Source: Virgibacillus oceani
GTDB lineage: Bacteria; Bacillota; Bacilli; Bacillales; Amphibacillaceae
Assembly: GCF_014638995.1 (NCBI RefSeq)
Contig: NZ_BMFR01000003.1
Coordinates: 186,001-250,000 of the forward strand
Length of the DNA stretch: 64,000 nt
Direction: 5' to 3'
This document shows, piece after piece, positions 1 to 8,375 of this stretch. Both the position numbers and the translations under genes were made by a program. The notes under the pieces were generated by a model. The model did no database searches. It saw only the letters and a list, made by a program, of their open reading frames with translations, and was not told where the DNA came from. Every line of letters starts with the position of its first letter. Positions within the stretch are counted from its first letter, which is position 1.

Positions 1-1112
1 ATCTTAAATGCTTGAAAAACCGGTTTAAGTGCAGACCAGTAGCTTATTTCTCCCGGACCACCAATAAACGCTAAACTTGGGAAAAGCAATTCTTGCATTA
101 ATGGCCGCGTTACAACATTATTACTTAGAAGCTCTGGTTTTTCTTTAGCAATTGTTATGAGTTCCTTCATTGTTAAAAGCACTTCATTTTGCTTACCTAC
201 CCAGTCACCTGAATCATTCCGCACTAATAATACCCGTTCACCATTCTTATGATAAAAAATGTGTGCATCATTTTCTAAAACACCCAGTGAAATAGTATAT
301 CCCTTCTGCTTTAACCGACGTTCATTATCGTAAACACCTTTACTTATTTCTGGTTGAAGCTCAAGTAAGTTTACAAAGCTGTCATTTTCCAATTTCCGTA
401 TTTCCGGATTAGATGAATCAACTAATACGACACCCTCATCATCAAATATCTGATAAATTAATCTTGCAAAGAAATCAACATAATTATCAGCCTTATCCAG
501 ACAATCCTTAACAGTCGCAAATAAATGTTTTGTATGTTCAGTTTCCTTTAGCTGTTCAAACACAGATGTCAGCCACTGGTTTGCATATGTTTCGTCTTTG
601 GGAATATGGCCAACAGATTTTTTTCCCAATACGCGCTGCAATAATTTATATTTTTTCATCTTTGGAACGTCTGGCAGGAAAATATGATTAATCTCATCAA
701 AATCATGATCTTCTCCGGCAATCCAGAAAACAGGTATAACCGGAAGTTGCAATTCTTCTTCTTGCTGCCTGGCTAATTGGATAATCGATATAAGTTTATT
801 TATGGAATACATCGGTCCGGTTAACAGACCTGCTTGCTGACCGCCAATCACGACAACGCTATTCTCATCTGTTAACCGCTCAATATTCTCATATGTAGCC
901 TTAGGGGCTTCCCAATTATGATTCATGATTTTTAATGCTTCCGACAGTTTTTTTCGATTAAATTTTCGTTCCTTTAAATCCTTGATCCTGTCTTGATATG
1001 TCGTTTTTTCAAAAGGAAGGTAATCAAAATACTGCATAATATTTTCTTCACTATTACGATAATCCGTTATTAATTTAGATTGTTTCTGTATTTGAATAGG
1101 GTCGATCCTCAT
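1..1112 (-). CDS. bshC: BshC, bacillithiol biosynthesis cysteine-adding enzyme (3' end outside window)
   Basis: Putative enzyme that adds cysteine to glucosaminyl-malate in the last step of bacillithiol synthesis, a cytosolic low-molecular-weight thiol. The first 370 residues are present; the family is about 540 residues, so the C-terminal third lies beyond the window edge. Visible family hallmarks are the nucleotide-binding-like stretch VVVIGGQQAGLLTGP (about residues 86-100) and the acidic FWIAGEDHDFDEI stretch around residue 130. The ATG at 1112 follows AAAGGAG. In B. subtilis the homologue yllA sits next to ylbQ/panE, as here. The frame is open to the edge with no interruption. Family assignment is from motif recognition. 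Confidence 0.93.
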   Translation of the reverse strand, partial: MRIDPIQIQKQSKLITDYRNSEENIMQYFDYLPFEKTTYQDRIKDLKERKFNRKKLSEALKIMNHNWEAPKATYENIERLTDENSVVVIGGQQAGLLTGPMYSINKLISIIQLARQQEEELQLPVIPVFWIAGEDHDFDEINHIFLPDVPKMKKYKLLQRVLGKKSVGHIPKDETYANQWLTSVFEQLKETEHTKHLFATVKDCLDKADNYVDFFARLIYQIFDDEGVVLVDSSNPEIRKLENDSFVNLLELQPEISKGVYDNERRLKQKGYTISLGVLENDAHIFYHKNGERVLLVRNDSGDWVGKQNEVLLTMKELITIAKEKPELLSNNVVTRPLMQELLFPSLAFIGGPGEISYWSALKPVFQAFK

Positions 1113-1298
1113 AAGATTACTTCTCCTTTAAAACGTAATGGGTATAGTCCAATACGTATTGTACATAAAACCCAATAAAATTTCATTTAATCTGTTTGAA
1201 CCTAAAGTAAAACGGGTTTGATCAGGGGCTAAAAGCGTAAATAAGAGACCGCAGTAAACACGGAATTTAAATACGATTCGAGCCACTCGCACGCAAAA

Positions 1299-1679
1299 CT
1301 ATGACAAAATTTCCTGAACAAGACCAATGCATACTAAGCAGACATAACAGAAGGAAAAAAATAAAAAAGAAAAGCGCCAAAACCCTTTGAATGCTTTAGA
1401 AAATACGACCTCTGTTTTCAGTTTCCATTGGATAATGATGATACATGTAAAGAAACTTAATAATACAATTAGAACAAATGCGGCAAGCTGTTTCTCAAAT
1501 ACAATGGTTAATAATGCAATTACTGCAAATATGTAAAGGCAAGTTGTCCAATTGACTGCAGTATGAATTGCACGCCATCTTTGTTTATGTATTTTCAGTG
1601 CAATTTTATACACAATCCAGGTCGCAGCAAGTGGCACCGTAATCAACAATGCAATGAAATAAATAATAATATCGAACAT
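1299..1679 (-). CDS. DUF3397-type small integral membrane protein
   Basis: A 126-residue protein made almost entirely of hydrophobic segments, with about four predicted membrane spans (residues 3-25, 40-60, 64-85 and 102-122) separated by short basic loops such as KIHKQRWR. I place it in the DUF3397 family, which is commonly found between panE and bshC in Bacillaceae; no function is known to me. The ATG at 1679 lies 2 bp after the panE stop, so the two genes are probably co-transcribed and translationally coupled. No catalytic motif is visible. Confidence 0.75.
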   Translation of the reverse strand: MFDIIIYFIALLITVPLAATWIVYKIALKIHKQRWRAIHTAVNWTTCLYIFAVIALLTIVFEKQLAAFVLIVLLSFFTCIIIIQWKLKTEVVFSKAFKGFWRFSFLFFSFCYVCLVCIGLVQEILS

Positions 1680-1681
1680 GT

Positions 1682-2560
1682 TTACTCCTTAATCCCCTTC
1701 ATAACCTCCAACGCTCTAATGCTGTCATAAACAAATGCTGTATATGGAATATGGTATTTACTAACATTTAATAAATAGCCGGAAATAGCCTCATTTTCAG
1801 TTTTTCGTTCTTCCTGTAAATCCTTACGCATGGATGACACATTATCCTTTGTTGCATCCGCAACTGCCTGAACCCTGGACCATTGCTCTTGAAAATTTAA
1901 ACCTAATGCCAAAGCCGCTTCACCGCATAAATGCTTTGCCAATTTAGTTAAAGACGGATTACGCAATAGTTTTCCGTTGTTCACATCAAATAGTGCCGTA
2001 AGTGGATTGATTACCGCGTTAATAACCAGCTTTTCATGCAGCATTTGCTCCCAATCTTCTGCTAAGCAAACAGGAAATACTGGATTTACTAACTGATTTG
2101 CGAATGTTTTTAGTTCTTTTATATCCCGATTAAACGCGGCAAGCTTAATAACCCCTTTTCCTGTATGGAGTATAGCATGATCACTTAATTTTAGCGCACC
2201 ATGTTCCACAGCTCCTACAAATATTGGTTGGTTAAAATGCTTTAAATAATCGACATGTCCCATACCATTTTGCAAAAAAACCACTGGCATTCGCTGATCG
2301 GATTTATGTATCATTGAAACAATATCCGAAATACCTCCTTGCTTTACACAGACGATTAGGCAATCTTCCTTTTTTAATTCATTAGACAGTAAAGCCCTGA
2401 CCGGATGTTCGATTTCCGAATTTGATACGGATAAGCGATATTCATTTAATGCCTGTTTTTGCTGCTCTCTTCTTACGTAAATTGTTACGGTGTGTTCATA
2501 ACTCAGAAGGGCACTGACTAACAGACCAATCGACCCTCCGCCAATAACTCCAATGTTCAT
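1682..2560 (-). CDS. panE: 2-dehydropantoate 2-reductase (ketopantoate reductase)
   Basis: Reduces 2-dehydropantoate to pantoate with NADPH in pantothenate/CoA synthesis. The N-terminus carries the Rossmann dinucleotide motif GGGSIG (residues 6-11 of MNIGVIGGGSIG), followed by the family segment FLQNGMGH, and the C-terminal helical domain has a Lys/Asn pattern (EKLVINAVINPLTAL) typical of KPR enzymes, including the conserved lysine and asparagines. Length of 292 residues is normal. I chose ATG at 2560 because AGGTG lies 7 bases upstream; a GTG two codons earlier overlaps that site. This is the B. subtilis ylbQ/panE position. Panthothenate reductases of this family can have other 2-keto acid substrates, so the substrate is inferred. 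Confidence 0.85.
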   Translation of the reverse strand: MNIGVIGGGSIGLLVSALLSYEHTVTIYVRREQQKQALNEYRLSVSNSEIEHPVRALLSNELKKEDCLIVCVKQGGISDIVSMIHKSDQRMPVVFLQNGMGHVDYLKHFNQPIFVGAVEHGALKLSDHAILHTGKGVIKLAAFNRDIKELKTFANQLVNPVFPVCLAEDWEQMLHEKLVINAVINPLTALFDVNNGKLLRNPSLTKLAKHLCGEAALALGLNFQEQWSRVQAVADATKDNVSSMRKDLQEERKTENEAISGYLLNVSKYHIPYTAFVYDSIRALEVMKGIKE

Positions 2561-2742
2561 TTGCACTCACCTGTCCGTCTAAATCTTTATGCCTATTGTA
2601 GCAAACTATTTATAACTGAAACAGATAAATTTATGCCGTTTTCATTATTTTTCCTCGTCTACATTTCAATCTATATCTATTTATATTATAATAAAGGGAA
2701 TAATGATTTTAATATCGTGATTTTGATAAGGGGGAGAAACGG

Positions 2743-3213
2743 ATGATAAAGGTAGAAAAACTTTTAATTAATTATAAAACCTTGGAACAATTTAAGCGAT
2801 TTAAAGAATATGGAAACCAGGAATTGTCCATGCTTGAGGATCTGCAAAGCAATATCGTGGAAAATGACAGCGAATCGCCGTTTTATGGCGTGTACTACGG
2901 TAATACACTTGTTTCTCGCATGAGTCTATACAAGGTACAAAAAAAATATGATCAATACTTTGAACCTGCACAGGACTATTTAGTGCTGTGGAAGCTTGAA
3001 GTATTGCCAGATTTCAGAGGAAAGGGCTATGGTAAGGCACTGGTTGAATTTGCAAAACAATATCAATTGCCAATAAAAACAAATCCTCGTATTAATTCAC
3101 AAGGATTCTGGGAAAAAATGGGCTTCCAAAAAGCTAAATATGATATGGAACGGGATTTAGGCGAGAATCCATTAATCTGGATGCCAGAGGGTGTAGAAGA
3201 AAAAGAGGTCTAA
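2743..3213 (+). CDS. ylbP: GNAT-family N-acetyltransferase, YlbP type
   Basis: A 156-residue GNAT-fold protein. The acetyl-CoA-binding motif A is visible as LEVLPDFRGKGYGKALVEFA (about residues 84-103), with the R/Q-x-x-G-x-G/A signature RGKGYG. The substrate is unknown; in B. subtilis YlbP is an uncharacterised acetyltransferase next to ylbQ. The ATG at 2743 follows GGGGGAG by 6 bases. It is divergent from panE and convergent with the RsfA-type regulator, with which it shares a bidirectional terminator. Confidence 0.85.
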   Translation: MIKVEKLLINYKTLEQFKRFKEYGNQELSMLEDLQSNIVENDSESPFYGVYYGNTLVSRMSLYKVQKKYDQYFEPAQDYLVLWKLEVLPDFRGKGYGKALVEFAKQYQLPIKTNPRINSQGFWEKMGFQKAKYDMERDLGENPLIWMPEGVEEKEV

Positions 3214-3221
3214 ATAAAACG

Positions 3222-3258
3222 TAGACATGAATGTTTAAAGCATTCATGTCTATTTTTT
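3222..3258. terminator. Bidirectional terminator between ylbP and ylbO
   Basis: Perfect 12-bp stem TAGACATGAATG (3222-3233) with CATTCATGTCTA (3241-3252), 7-base loop and T-run on the plus strand. The stop codon of the minus-strand regulator lies inside the T-run. It serves the convergent ends of both genes. Confidence 0.85.
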
Positions 3259-3743
3259 TACTCGGTATCAGCTTTATTCACCCAGCTCCATAGATTGCCC
3301 ATTTCTTTCCATGCATCTTCATAACGGAGCAGCTGAGCCTTTAAGTATTTATTTTCTTCTTCTAAGTTTTGTACCTGTTTCTCATATTCCTGTTGTGAAA
3401 TTTGATTTTCAGGGGAAAAATTTATTTTCATTTTTTCTAGTAATGAAATTGCGGTATCAATCGTATCCTTCTCATGACTCGATTTTGGTTCGATATAATT
3501 CCATGTATTTTTTCTGCCACCTTGTTTCCGTTCCTCCTTAGCATGAGTCACGGCGTCTTGATAATTCTTGCGTATCGTTGCATTCCAACGAAACCCGCAA
3601 GCAGCCGAAGTACGCGATAATTGTTTTGCAACTTCTTTGAATGCCTCTAATTGGGTTTTACCCTCTCTGATATAACGAAGCACGGTTTCAGCTAAGATTA
3701 CGTCCTCATCTTTCGTCCATGCATCTTGGCGTGTTGCATTCAT
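3258..3743 (-). CDS. ylbO: RsfA-family prespore transcription regulator, YlbO type
   Basis: Putative DNA-binding regulator of late sporulation; RsfA of B. subtilis fine-tunes the forespore sigma-F regulon. The N-terminal half (residues 5-65) is a Myb/SANT-like helix-turn-helix domain with the characteristic [19 protein letters not shown] start and the [13 protein letters not shown] recognition segment. Residues 115-150 form a leucine-zipper-like coiled coil ([18 protein letters not shown]), consistent with dimerisation. Length 161 residues. ATG at 3743 follows GGAGGGA. It is placed like ylbO in B. subtilis; whether it acts on the same targets is unknown. Confidence 0.85.
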   Translation of the reverse strand: MNATRQDAWTKDEDVILAETVLRYIREGKTQLEAFKEVAKQLSRTSAACGFRWNATIRKNYQDAVTHAKEERKQGGRKNTWNYIEPKSSHEKDTIDTAISLLEKMKINFSPENQISQQEYEKQVQNLEEENKYLKAQLLRYEDAWKEMGNLWSWVNKADTE

Positions 3744-3834
3744 AACATCCCTCCTTATATGTTTGCTATCAATGTATGCAAAAAATAGGAGTGATAGAAT
3801 AACTGTTTTACTATTTTTAATATTACACCTGTGA

Positions 3835-4593
3835 TTATCGGGATAAAAATTTCGCTACAGCATGTTTATGCTCCCTAGAGTCCCAAAGATTAGCGCAATT
3901 TCGCACTTCCTCATCCATCAGTGCAGACAGGCTAAGAATAGACAATTTTTTTGTATACTGTTTTTTTAATATTTTCATTTGATCATATGACTTTGTTCTA
4001 TATGACTCTAATAATTTCGTTTGATCACCCCAGTTATCATCCATTACTATTTTATGGATCCAGCCACATTCATGCAAAAAGGCCGCACTATGTATGGCAG
4101 CTTCCATTATCCACTGATAAGCAAAGCTAGAATGAACTTTTTCGTATAAGAGTGCTCCTCCTCCCCAACCTGGTGAGATTCCTAGTTTTGTTTGGATAAA
4201 ACCGAATTTATTCGATTCCCTTGCAATTCGAAAATCACATGCTGTAGCTATTTCACACCCTCCTCCAAGTGCATCGCCATTAAGCAAACATATTGTCGGC
4301 ATTGGAAAGGATGCTACTTCAAAGAGTACCTCCTTCATTGCATAGAGCTCTTGAAACGCCTGTTCAACTGTCAGACCGCCATGCAAATCCTGCAAATCTC
4401 CACCAGCGCAAAACATTTTATCTCCTGCACCAGTAATCACTAAAAATTTTGCCGAATCTTTCCTAGCTTGTTCAATAGATCGCTTCAGCTCCTTAACCAT
4501 TTCTTTGGATATTGCATTTCTTTTCTCTGGACGGTTTAATGTGATAACACTATAACCTTCATCAAATAGCTGATATTTTACAGCACTTATCAT
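3835..4593 (-). CDS. Enoyl-CoA hydratase/isomerase-family protein, second catalytic Glu replaced
   Basis: Crotonase-fold protein of 252 residues. The oxyanion-hole segments are visible: [11 protein letters not shown] (about residue 60) and [17 protein letters not shown] (about 108-124). The first catalytic glutamate of enoyl-CoA hydratase is kept in GGGCE, but the second (in GQPEILLG of the rat enzyme) aligns to glutamine in [16 protein letters not shown]. The ACDFR and GI-P-WGG pattern recalls ethylmalonyl/methylmalonyl-CoA decarboxylases (ECHDC1 type), so true hydratase activity is doubtful. The gene is not present between ylbO and rpmF in B. subtilis as I recall, so it is an insertion in this neighbourhood. 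ATG at 4593 follows GAGGGA. Substrate unknown. Confidence 0.8.
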   Translation of the reverse strand: MISAVKYQLFDEGYSVITLNRPEKRNAISKEMVKELKRSIEQARKDSAKFLVITGAGDKMFCAGGDLQDLHGGLTVEQAFQELYAMKEVLFEVASFPMPTICLLNGDALGGGCEIATACDFRIARESNKFGFIQTKLGISPGWGGGALLYEKVHSSFAYQWIMEAAIHSAAFLHECGWIHKIVMDDNWGDQTKLLESYRTKSYDQMKILKKQYTKKLSILSLSALMDEEVRNCANLWDSREHKHAVAKFLSR

Positions 4594-4728
4594 TCTATTC
4601 CCTCTTTCGTTATGTATATAGCTTATAGTAGCATATATTGTTGCTTATCTTTATCAAAAAACAGCAATCTTTAATAAATAGAAAAACAGACCACTGATAA
4701 GCGTGATCTGTTTGATTTAAACTATTTA

Positions 4729-4902
4729 TTATGCTTCTACTACTGCTTTTCCATCGTAATGCCCACAAGATTTACATACATGATGCGGTTTAGTTAACTC
4801 TCCACAATTTGAGCATTCTACCATGCCAGGTACGTGTAATTTTTTATGAGTACGACGTTGATTTTTAACCTTTTTAGACGTTCTTCTTTTTGGTACTGCC
4901 AT
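4729..4902 (-). CDS. rpmF: 50S ribosomal protein L32, zinc-binding form
   Basis: A 57-residue ribosomal protein of the large subunit. It starts [17 protein letters not shown], the usual L32 basic tail, and has two CxxC pairs (C30/C33 in CSNC and C43/C46 in CKSC) that bind zinc. Many bacilli also have a zinc-free L32 paralogue elsewhere; this is the zinc-dependent type. ATG at 4902 lies after GGAGGTG. It is immediately downstream of ylbN on the same strand, the usual yceD-rpmF pair. Confidence 0.97.
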   Translation of the reverse strand: MAVPKRRTSKKVKNQRRTHKKLHVPGMVECSNCGELTKPHHVCKSCGHYDGKAVVEA

Positions 4903-4941
4903 GACTTACACCTCCTTCAAACGAAAGCTAAATAAATATTC

Positions 4942-5472
4942 CTATTTCTCTTTCTTTTTATCCTTCAGCAAAGACTCCAATTTTTTCAAACGTGGATCTA
5001 TTTTTTGTTCAGTTTTCTCATTGGAAATAAAATCCCATCCATCGCCATTCATAGGGGCATTCTCTTTTGCATTTGCATCATCAGAGAATACTCGAAATGG
5101 AACCTCTAGTAAAATATTTTCCTTTATATACGGGGTTAAGTCAAGCATTTCTCCATCAATTGGATGAATTTCATTTTCCATTTCTTCTTCCCCGTAATAT
5201 GTGGAAAGCGAAAACACTTCATCAGCCCTGATTTTAAAGGAATATGGCACATCAACTAAGGTTCGTGCACATGGCAAAATCATTTTACCTTTTATAGTAA
5301 ATGAAAAGAATAATTGTTCCCCTTGAACGTGACATTGCCCAGAAACATGTACAGGTTCAATGTTGCGAATATCATTGTTCATCGTTTCTAATTCGGAAAC
5401 GTCAACCTTTCCGTCAAATGTGAAAGGCTCATTATGGGTAGTTCTTTTAATCTGTGCTACCGAAAATTTCAT
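4942..5472 (-). CDS. ylbN: YceD/DUF177 family protein, YlbN type
   Basis: A 176-residue soluble protein of the DUF177 (YceD) family, which is nearly always encoded just upstream of rpmF; the E. coli homologue has been linked to 23S rRNA/large-subunit maturation. Family features include the central CARTLVDVPYSF segment and the acidic C-terminal half containing DLTPYIKENILLEVP, followed by a lysine-rich tail (LEKLLSKDKKKEK-like). I chose the ATG at 5472 because AGAGGTGA lies six bases upstream; the upstream in-frame extension has no ribosome site. The cysteine of CART is the single cysteine in the core. Confidence 0.88.
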   Translation of the reverse strand: MKFSVAQIKRTTHNEPFTFDGKVDVSELETMNNDIRNIEPVHVSGQCHVQGEQLFFSFTIKGKMILPCARTLVDVPYSFKIRADEVFSLSTYYGEEEMENEIHPIDGEMLDLTPYIKENILLEVPFRVFSDDANAKENAPMNGDGWDFISNEKTEQKIDPRLKKLESLLKDKKKEK

Positions 5473-5694
5473 TATATCACCTCTAACGAGCAACAAAAGT
5501 TATTTTAAAAGGAAAATAGACTTTTGTCAACATATTTTCTTTACAGAATGACAATTTAATGTAAAAAATCTGCACTTTTTTTGTGTAGCATACCCAATAA
5601 CTATTACATTAATCAATCCTGCAATCCGGAAATGCTATTATTCCATATTTTTGTTAAAATGGATGCAACAAACAACTATTTAGGAGATGAACAG

Positions 5695-6906
5695 ATGCAA
5701 GCATGTGGTTTAATAGTAGAATATAACCCATTCCATAATGGACATGTTTATCATCTAGAAGAGGCACGGAAAAAGTCGAATGCGGATTGCATGATTACCG
5801 TAATGAGCGGGTCTTTTTTGCAGCGTGGTGAACCCGCTATTATTGACAAATTTCACAGGACTAAGGCTGCGTTAAAAAGCGGTATAGATATTGTTGTTGA
5901 ATTACCCTATGTTTTTGCGGTTCAAAGCAGCGATTTGTTTGCAAAAGGATCTGTCCAAACATTACATGAATTAGGAGTCTCTTCTATTTGTTTTGGAAGT
6001 GAATCCGGTGATATCACTGATTTTACTTCTAGTCACACTACATTTAAAGCACGTGAAACACAATACAGAGAAACACTGCAATCAAATTTGGACTTAGGCT
6101 TATCTTTCCCTGAGGCAAGCAGGATTGCTTACAGAGAAATTGGTTTAACAACAGACCGAATGGATCTTTCTAAACCTAACAATATTCTGGGTTTTAGTTA
6201 TGTAAAAGCTATTGTGGAAAACAATTTACCAATTGAACCACTTACAATCAAACGAAGCAAAAGCAACTATCATGATGAAACAATCACCAGCTCCATTGCT
6301 AGTGCAACAAGTATACGAAAGGAGCTCTTTGCTTTTGGAATAATGACACCTGAAATTGCAAGCACCATTCCCGAAAATACTGAACATCAATTAAAAATTT
6401 ACAAAGAGAAAACAAAAGTTTGGCACTCATGGGAAGCATATTTTCCATTCCTGCATTATCGAGTAATGACGATGACAACTGATGAATTACAGCAAATTCA
6501 AGGTGTGGATGAAGGTTTGGAAAATAGAATTAAAAAGACTGCAAACCAGGCTGCCTCTTTTCAGGAATGGGTCGAGAAAATAAAAACCAAACGATATACA
6601 TGGACAAGGCTGCAGCGGATTTTCGTACATATTTTAACAAATACAAAAAAGGCAGATATGAACTTTGTGCAAAGCTTATCCAGGATACCTTATGTTCGTA
6701 TTCTTGGACTAACGGAAAATGGGAAGGCATACCTTAATCAAGTTAAAAAAGATATGGAAGTACCTATTGTAACTCAATTAAGCAGAAGCATGAATGAAAT
6801 GCTATCAATTGAAGAAAAAGCCAGTCACGCTTATTACAGTATTTTGCCGCCTGCTATAAGAAAACAGCTTCACCGCCAAGAATTAGCACCACCAATCTTT
6901 GTTTAA
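5695..6906 (+). CDS. tmcAL: tRNA(Met) cytidine acetate ligase TmcAL (YlbM)
   Basis: Catalyses ATP- and acetate-dependent N4-acetylation of the wobble cytidine of elongator tRNA-Met. The nucleotidyltransferase-like N-terminus is diagnostic: MQACGLIVEYNPFHNGH with the HxGH motif at residues 14-17. Further family segments are MSGSFLQRGEPA and the LGFSYVKAI stretch. The C-terminal half is the helical tRNA-binding part. I chose ATG at 5695, which follows AGGAGATGA; the open frame extends about 38 codons upstream but that part has no ribosome site and lies in the divergent promoter region shared with ylbN. Length 403 residues, close to the family norm. Confidence 0.93.
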   Translation: MQACGLIVEYNPFHNGHVYHLEEARKKSNADCMITVMSGSFLQRGEPAIIDKFHRTKAALKSGIDIVVELPYVFAVQSSDLFAKGSVQTLHELGVSSICFGSESGDITDFTSSHTTFKARETQYRETLQSNLDLGLSFPEASRIAYREIGLTTDRMDLSKPNNILGFSYVKAIVENNLPIEPLTIKRSKSNYHDETITSSIASATSIRKELFAFGIMTPEIASTIPENTEHQLKIYKEKTKVWHSWEAYFPFLHYRVMTMTTDELQQIQGVDEGLENRIKKTANQAASFQEWVEKIKTKRYTWTRLQRIFVHILTNTKKADMNFVQSLSRIPYVRILGLTENGKAYLNQVKKDMEVPIVTQLSRSMNEMLSIEEKASHAYYSILPPAIRKQLHRQELAPPIFV

Positions 6907-7005
6907 TGGCTGTTTCCCGCCACTGATGGTGCGTCTTATTTCGTTAATCATCTATCATTTACTTAATTAAAAGAAGTGGATGTAACAAAGTATTTTTAGG
7001 CAAAG

Positions 7006-7057
7006 AAAAATCCGAACTGTGAATTCTTCCATTAGAATTTGTACAGTTCGGATTTTT
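7006..7057. repeat. Nested-hairpin repeat, copy 1 (terminator-like)
   Basis: Perfect 15-bp outer stem AAAAATCCGAACTGT (7006-7020) with its complement at 7043-7057 region, and an inner 6-bp stem AATTCT/AGAATT around TCCATT. It lies between the convergent ends of tmcAL and ylbL and ends in a T-run on both strands, so it probably ends both transcripts. Three further copies lie at 37.47, 40.22 and 54.39 kb. Confidence 0.9.
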
Positions 7058-7113
7058 TGGTAGTTTGTCTTTTGACCCAAATGTTTTAATTTGTCCTATG
7101 CAACTTCTTTTTT

Positions 7114-8130
7114 TCACTTAAGATCCTGTAGGTATTTTAACGCATCATCAAACGTATCTACTGGAACAATCTTCATGTCTGATCCTATTTCCTTAGCAGT
7201 TTTTTTAGCGATTTCATAATTAGAGTCAGCAGCACCGTTTTCATTTGGCGCAAAGAAAACTTTACAACCCTCTTCATCCGCAGCAATTACTTTTTTATCT
7301 ATGCCACCTATCCGCATCACATTACCTTCATAATCAATTTCGCCTGTCCCGGCAATCTGATAGCCGTGTGTTAAATCTTCTTCAGTTAACTGATCATAGA
7401 TTTCCAATGAGAACATTAATCCTGCACTTGGCCCTCCAATACTGCCACTTGAGAAATTCACTTCCGGATCAACTTCGACATGTCGATCGGTTACAAGCTG
7501 AATTCCTATGCCAACTTTGTTTTCAAGTTCCTCAAATGTTTTTAAGGTAACGTCCTTGGTAATTGTTTTCTTATCACGTACCAACTCAATCGAGATTTCA
7601 TCGCCAGCTTTTTTATTTTCAACATATTTGATTAATTCTTGTGACTCTTTAATTTCATTACCATCGATCCCAATAATCCTATCGCCCATTTTTAATTTGC
7701 CGTCCGCCGGCATTCCTTCAATCACTGTCACTACATAAACACCATCATATTCAATTGTAATATCCTCATTTGCTGCTTTATAGGCAACTACTGTTGATGC
7801 TTCCTGTGAATTCTCCATCATTTGCAATTGAACATGAAAATACTCCTCCTCGGAGATGCCTTCAGGTCTTATCTCTTCAAGCGGGTGAATTTCCTGGTGC
7901 GGAAGCAGTTTAGCCCAAAGATACTGAATTGGAGTTGCCTGACCTCCCCTTACCGTAACGAGGTGCATATCTCCATCACTTTCATATCCACCATCAACCG
8001 TAACAATTGGATTTAACGCATCCGCTCCACCAGGCTTATATATGTAATACGGTAATTTATAGGCGGAAAGGAAAAAAGCGATGGCTACTACAATAACTAA
8101 GTATAGTATTTGCCGTTTAGTAAATTTCAC
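7114..8130 (-). CDS. ylbL: PDZ-domain Lon-type membrane serine protease (YlbL/SepM family)
   Basis: Membrane-anchored protease facing outside the membrane. One N-terminal span (residues 6-24), a PDZ domain about residues 120-200 (GVYVVTVIEGMPA, KMGDRIIGIDG) and a C-terminal Lon/S16 protease domain. The Ser-Lys dyad is visible: Ser about 235 in GGPSAGL and Lys about 280 in GGIDKKVIAAD. In B. subtilis YlbL has been linked to degradation of the SOS division inhibitor YneA; the streptococcal homologue SepM processes a quorum peptide. I chose the GTG at 8130 because GAAGGAG lies 8 bases upstream, inside the longer open frame. The patatin-like ylbK that neighbours it in B. subtilis is absent here. 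Confidence 0.9.
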   Translation of the reverse strand: MKFTKRQILYLVIVVAIAFFLSAYKLPYYIYKPGGADALNPIVTVDGGYESDGDMHLVTVRGGQATPIQYLWAKLLPHQEIHPLEEIRPEGISEEEYFHVQLQMMENSQEASTVVAYKAANEDITIEYDGVYVVTVIEGMPADGKLKMGDRIIGIDGNEIKESQELIKYVENKKAGDEISIELVRDKKTITKDVTLKTFEELENKVGIGIQLVTDRHVEVDPEVNFSSGSIGGPSAGLMFSLEIYDQLTEEDLTHGYQIAGTGEIDYEGNVMRIGGIDKKVIAADEEGCKVFFAPNENGAADSNYEIAKKTAKEIGSDMKIVPVDTFDDALKYLQDLK

Positions 8131-8375
8131 TGCAGGAACTCCTTCCATTTCTTACAGGTTACACATATCAATTTCTATTCTAAGAAAAGTGTATGGCATA
8201 TTTGCCAAGGGTATGTGCGTATATTGATAGAAGACTTGTACTAAACACGAGAGTACATTGTGAAAGTAACTCTATCAGTCTTATATGTTTGCCCATTACT
8301 TTTAAATAATAAGCTAAAATCATTCTACTACTAACAAAAACATAAGTACAGAGTAAGCTTACAATAGGGGGCTTT

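Noticed and set aside
2561-2746. 61-codon frame between panE and ylbP
   Set aside because: Covers the divergent promoter region; no ribosome site and low-complexity hydrophobic translation.
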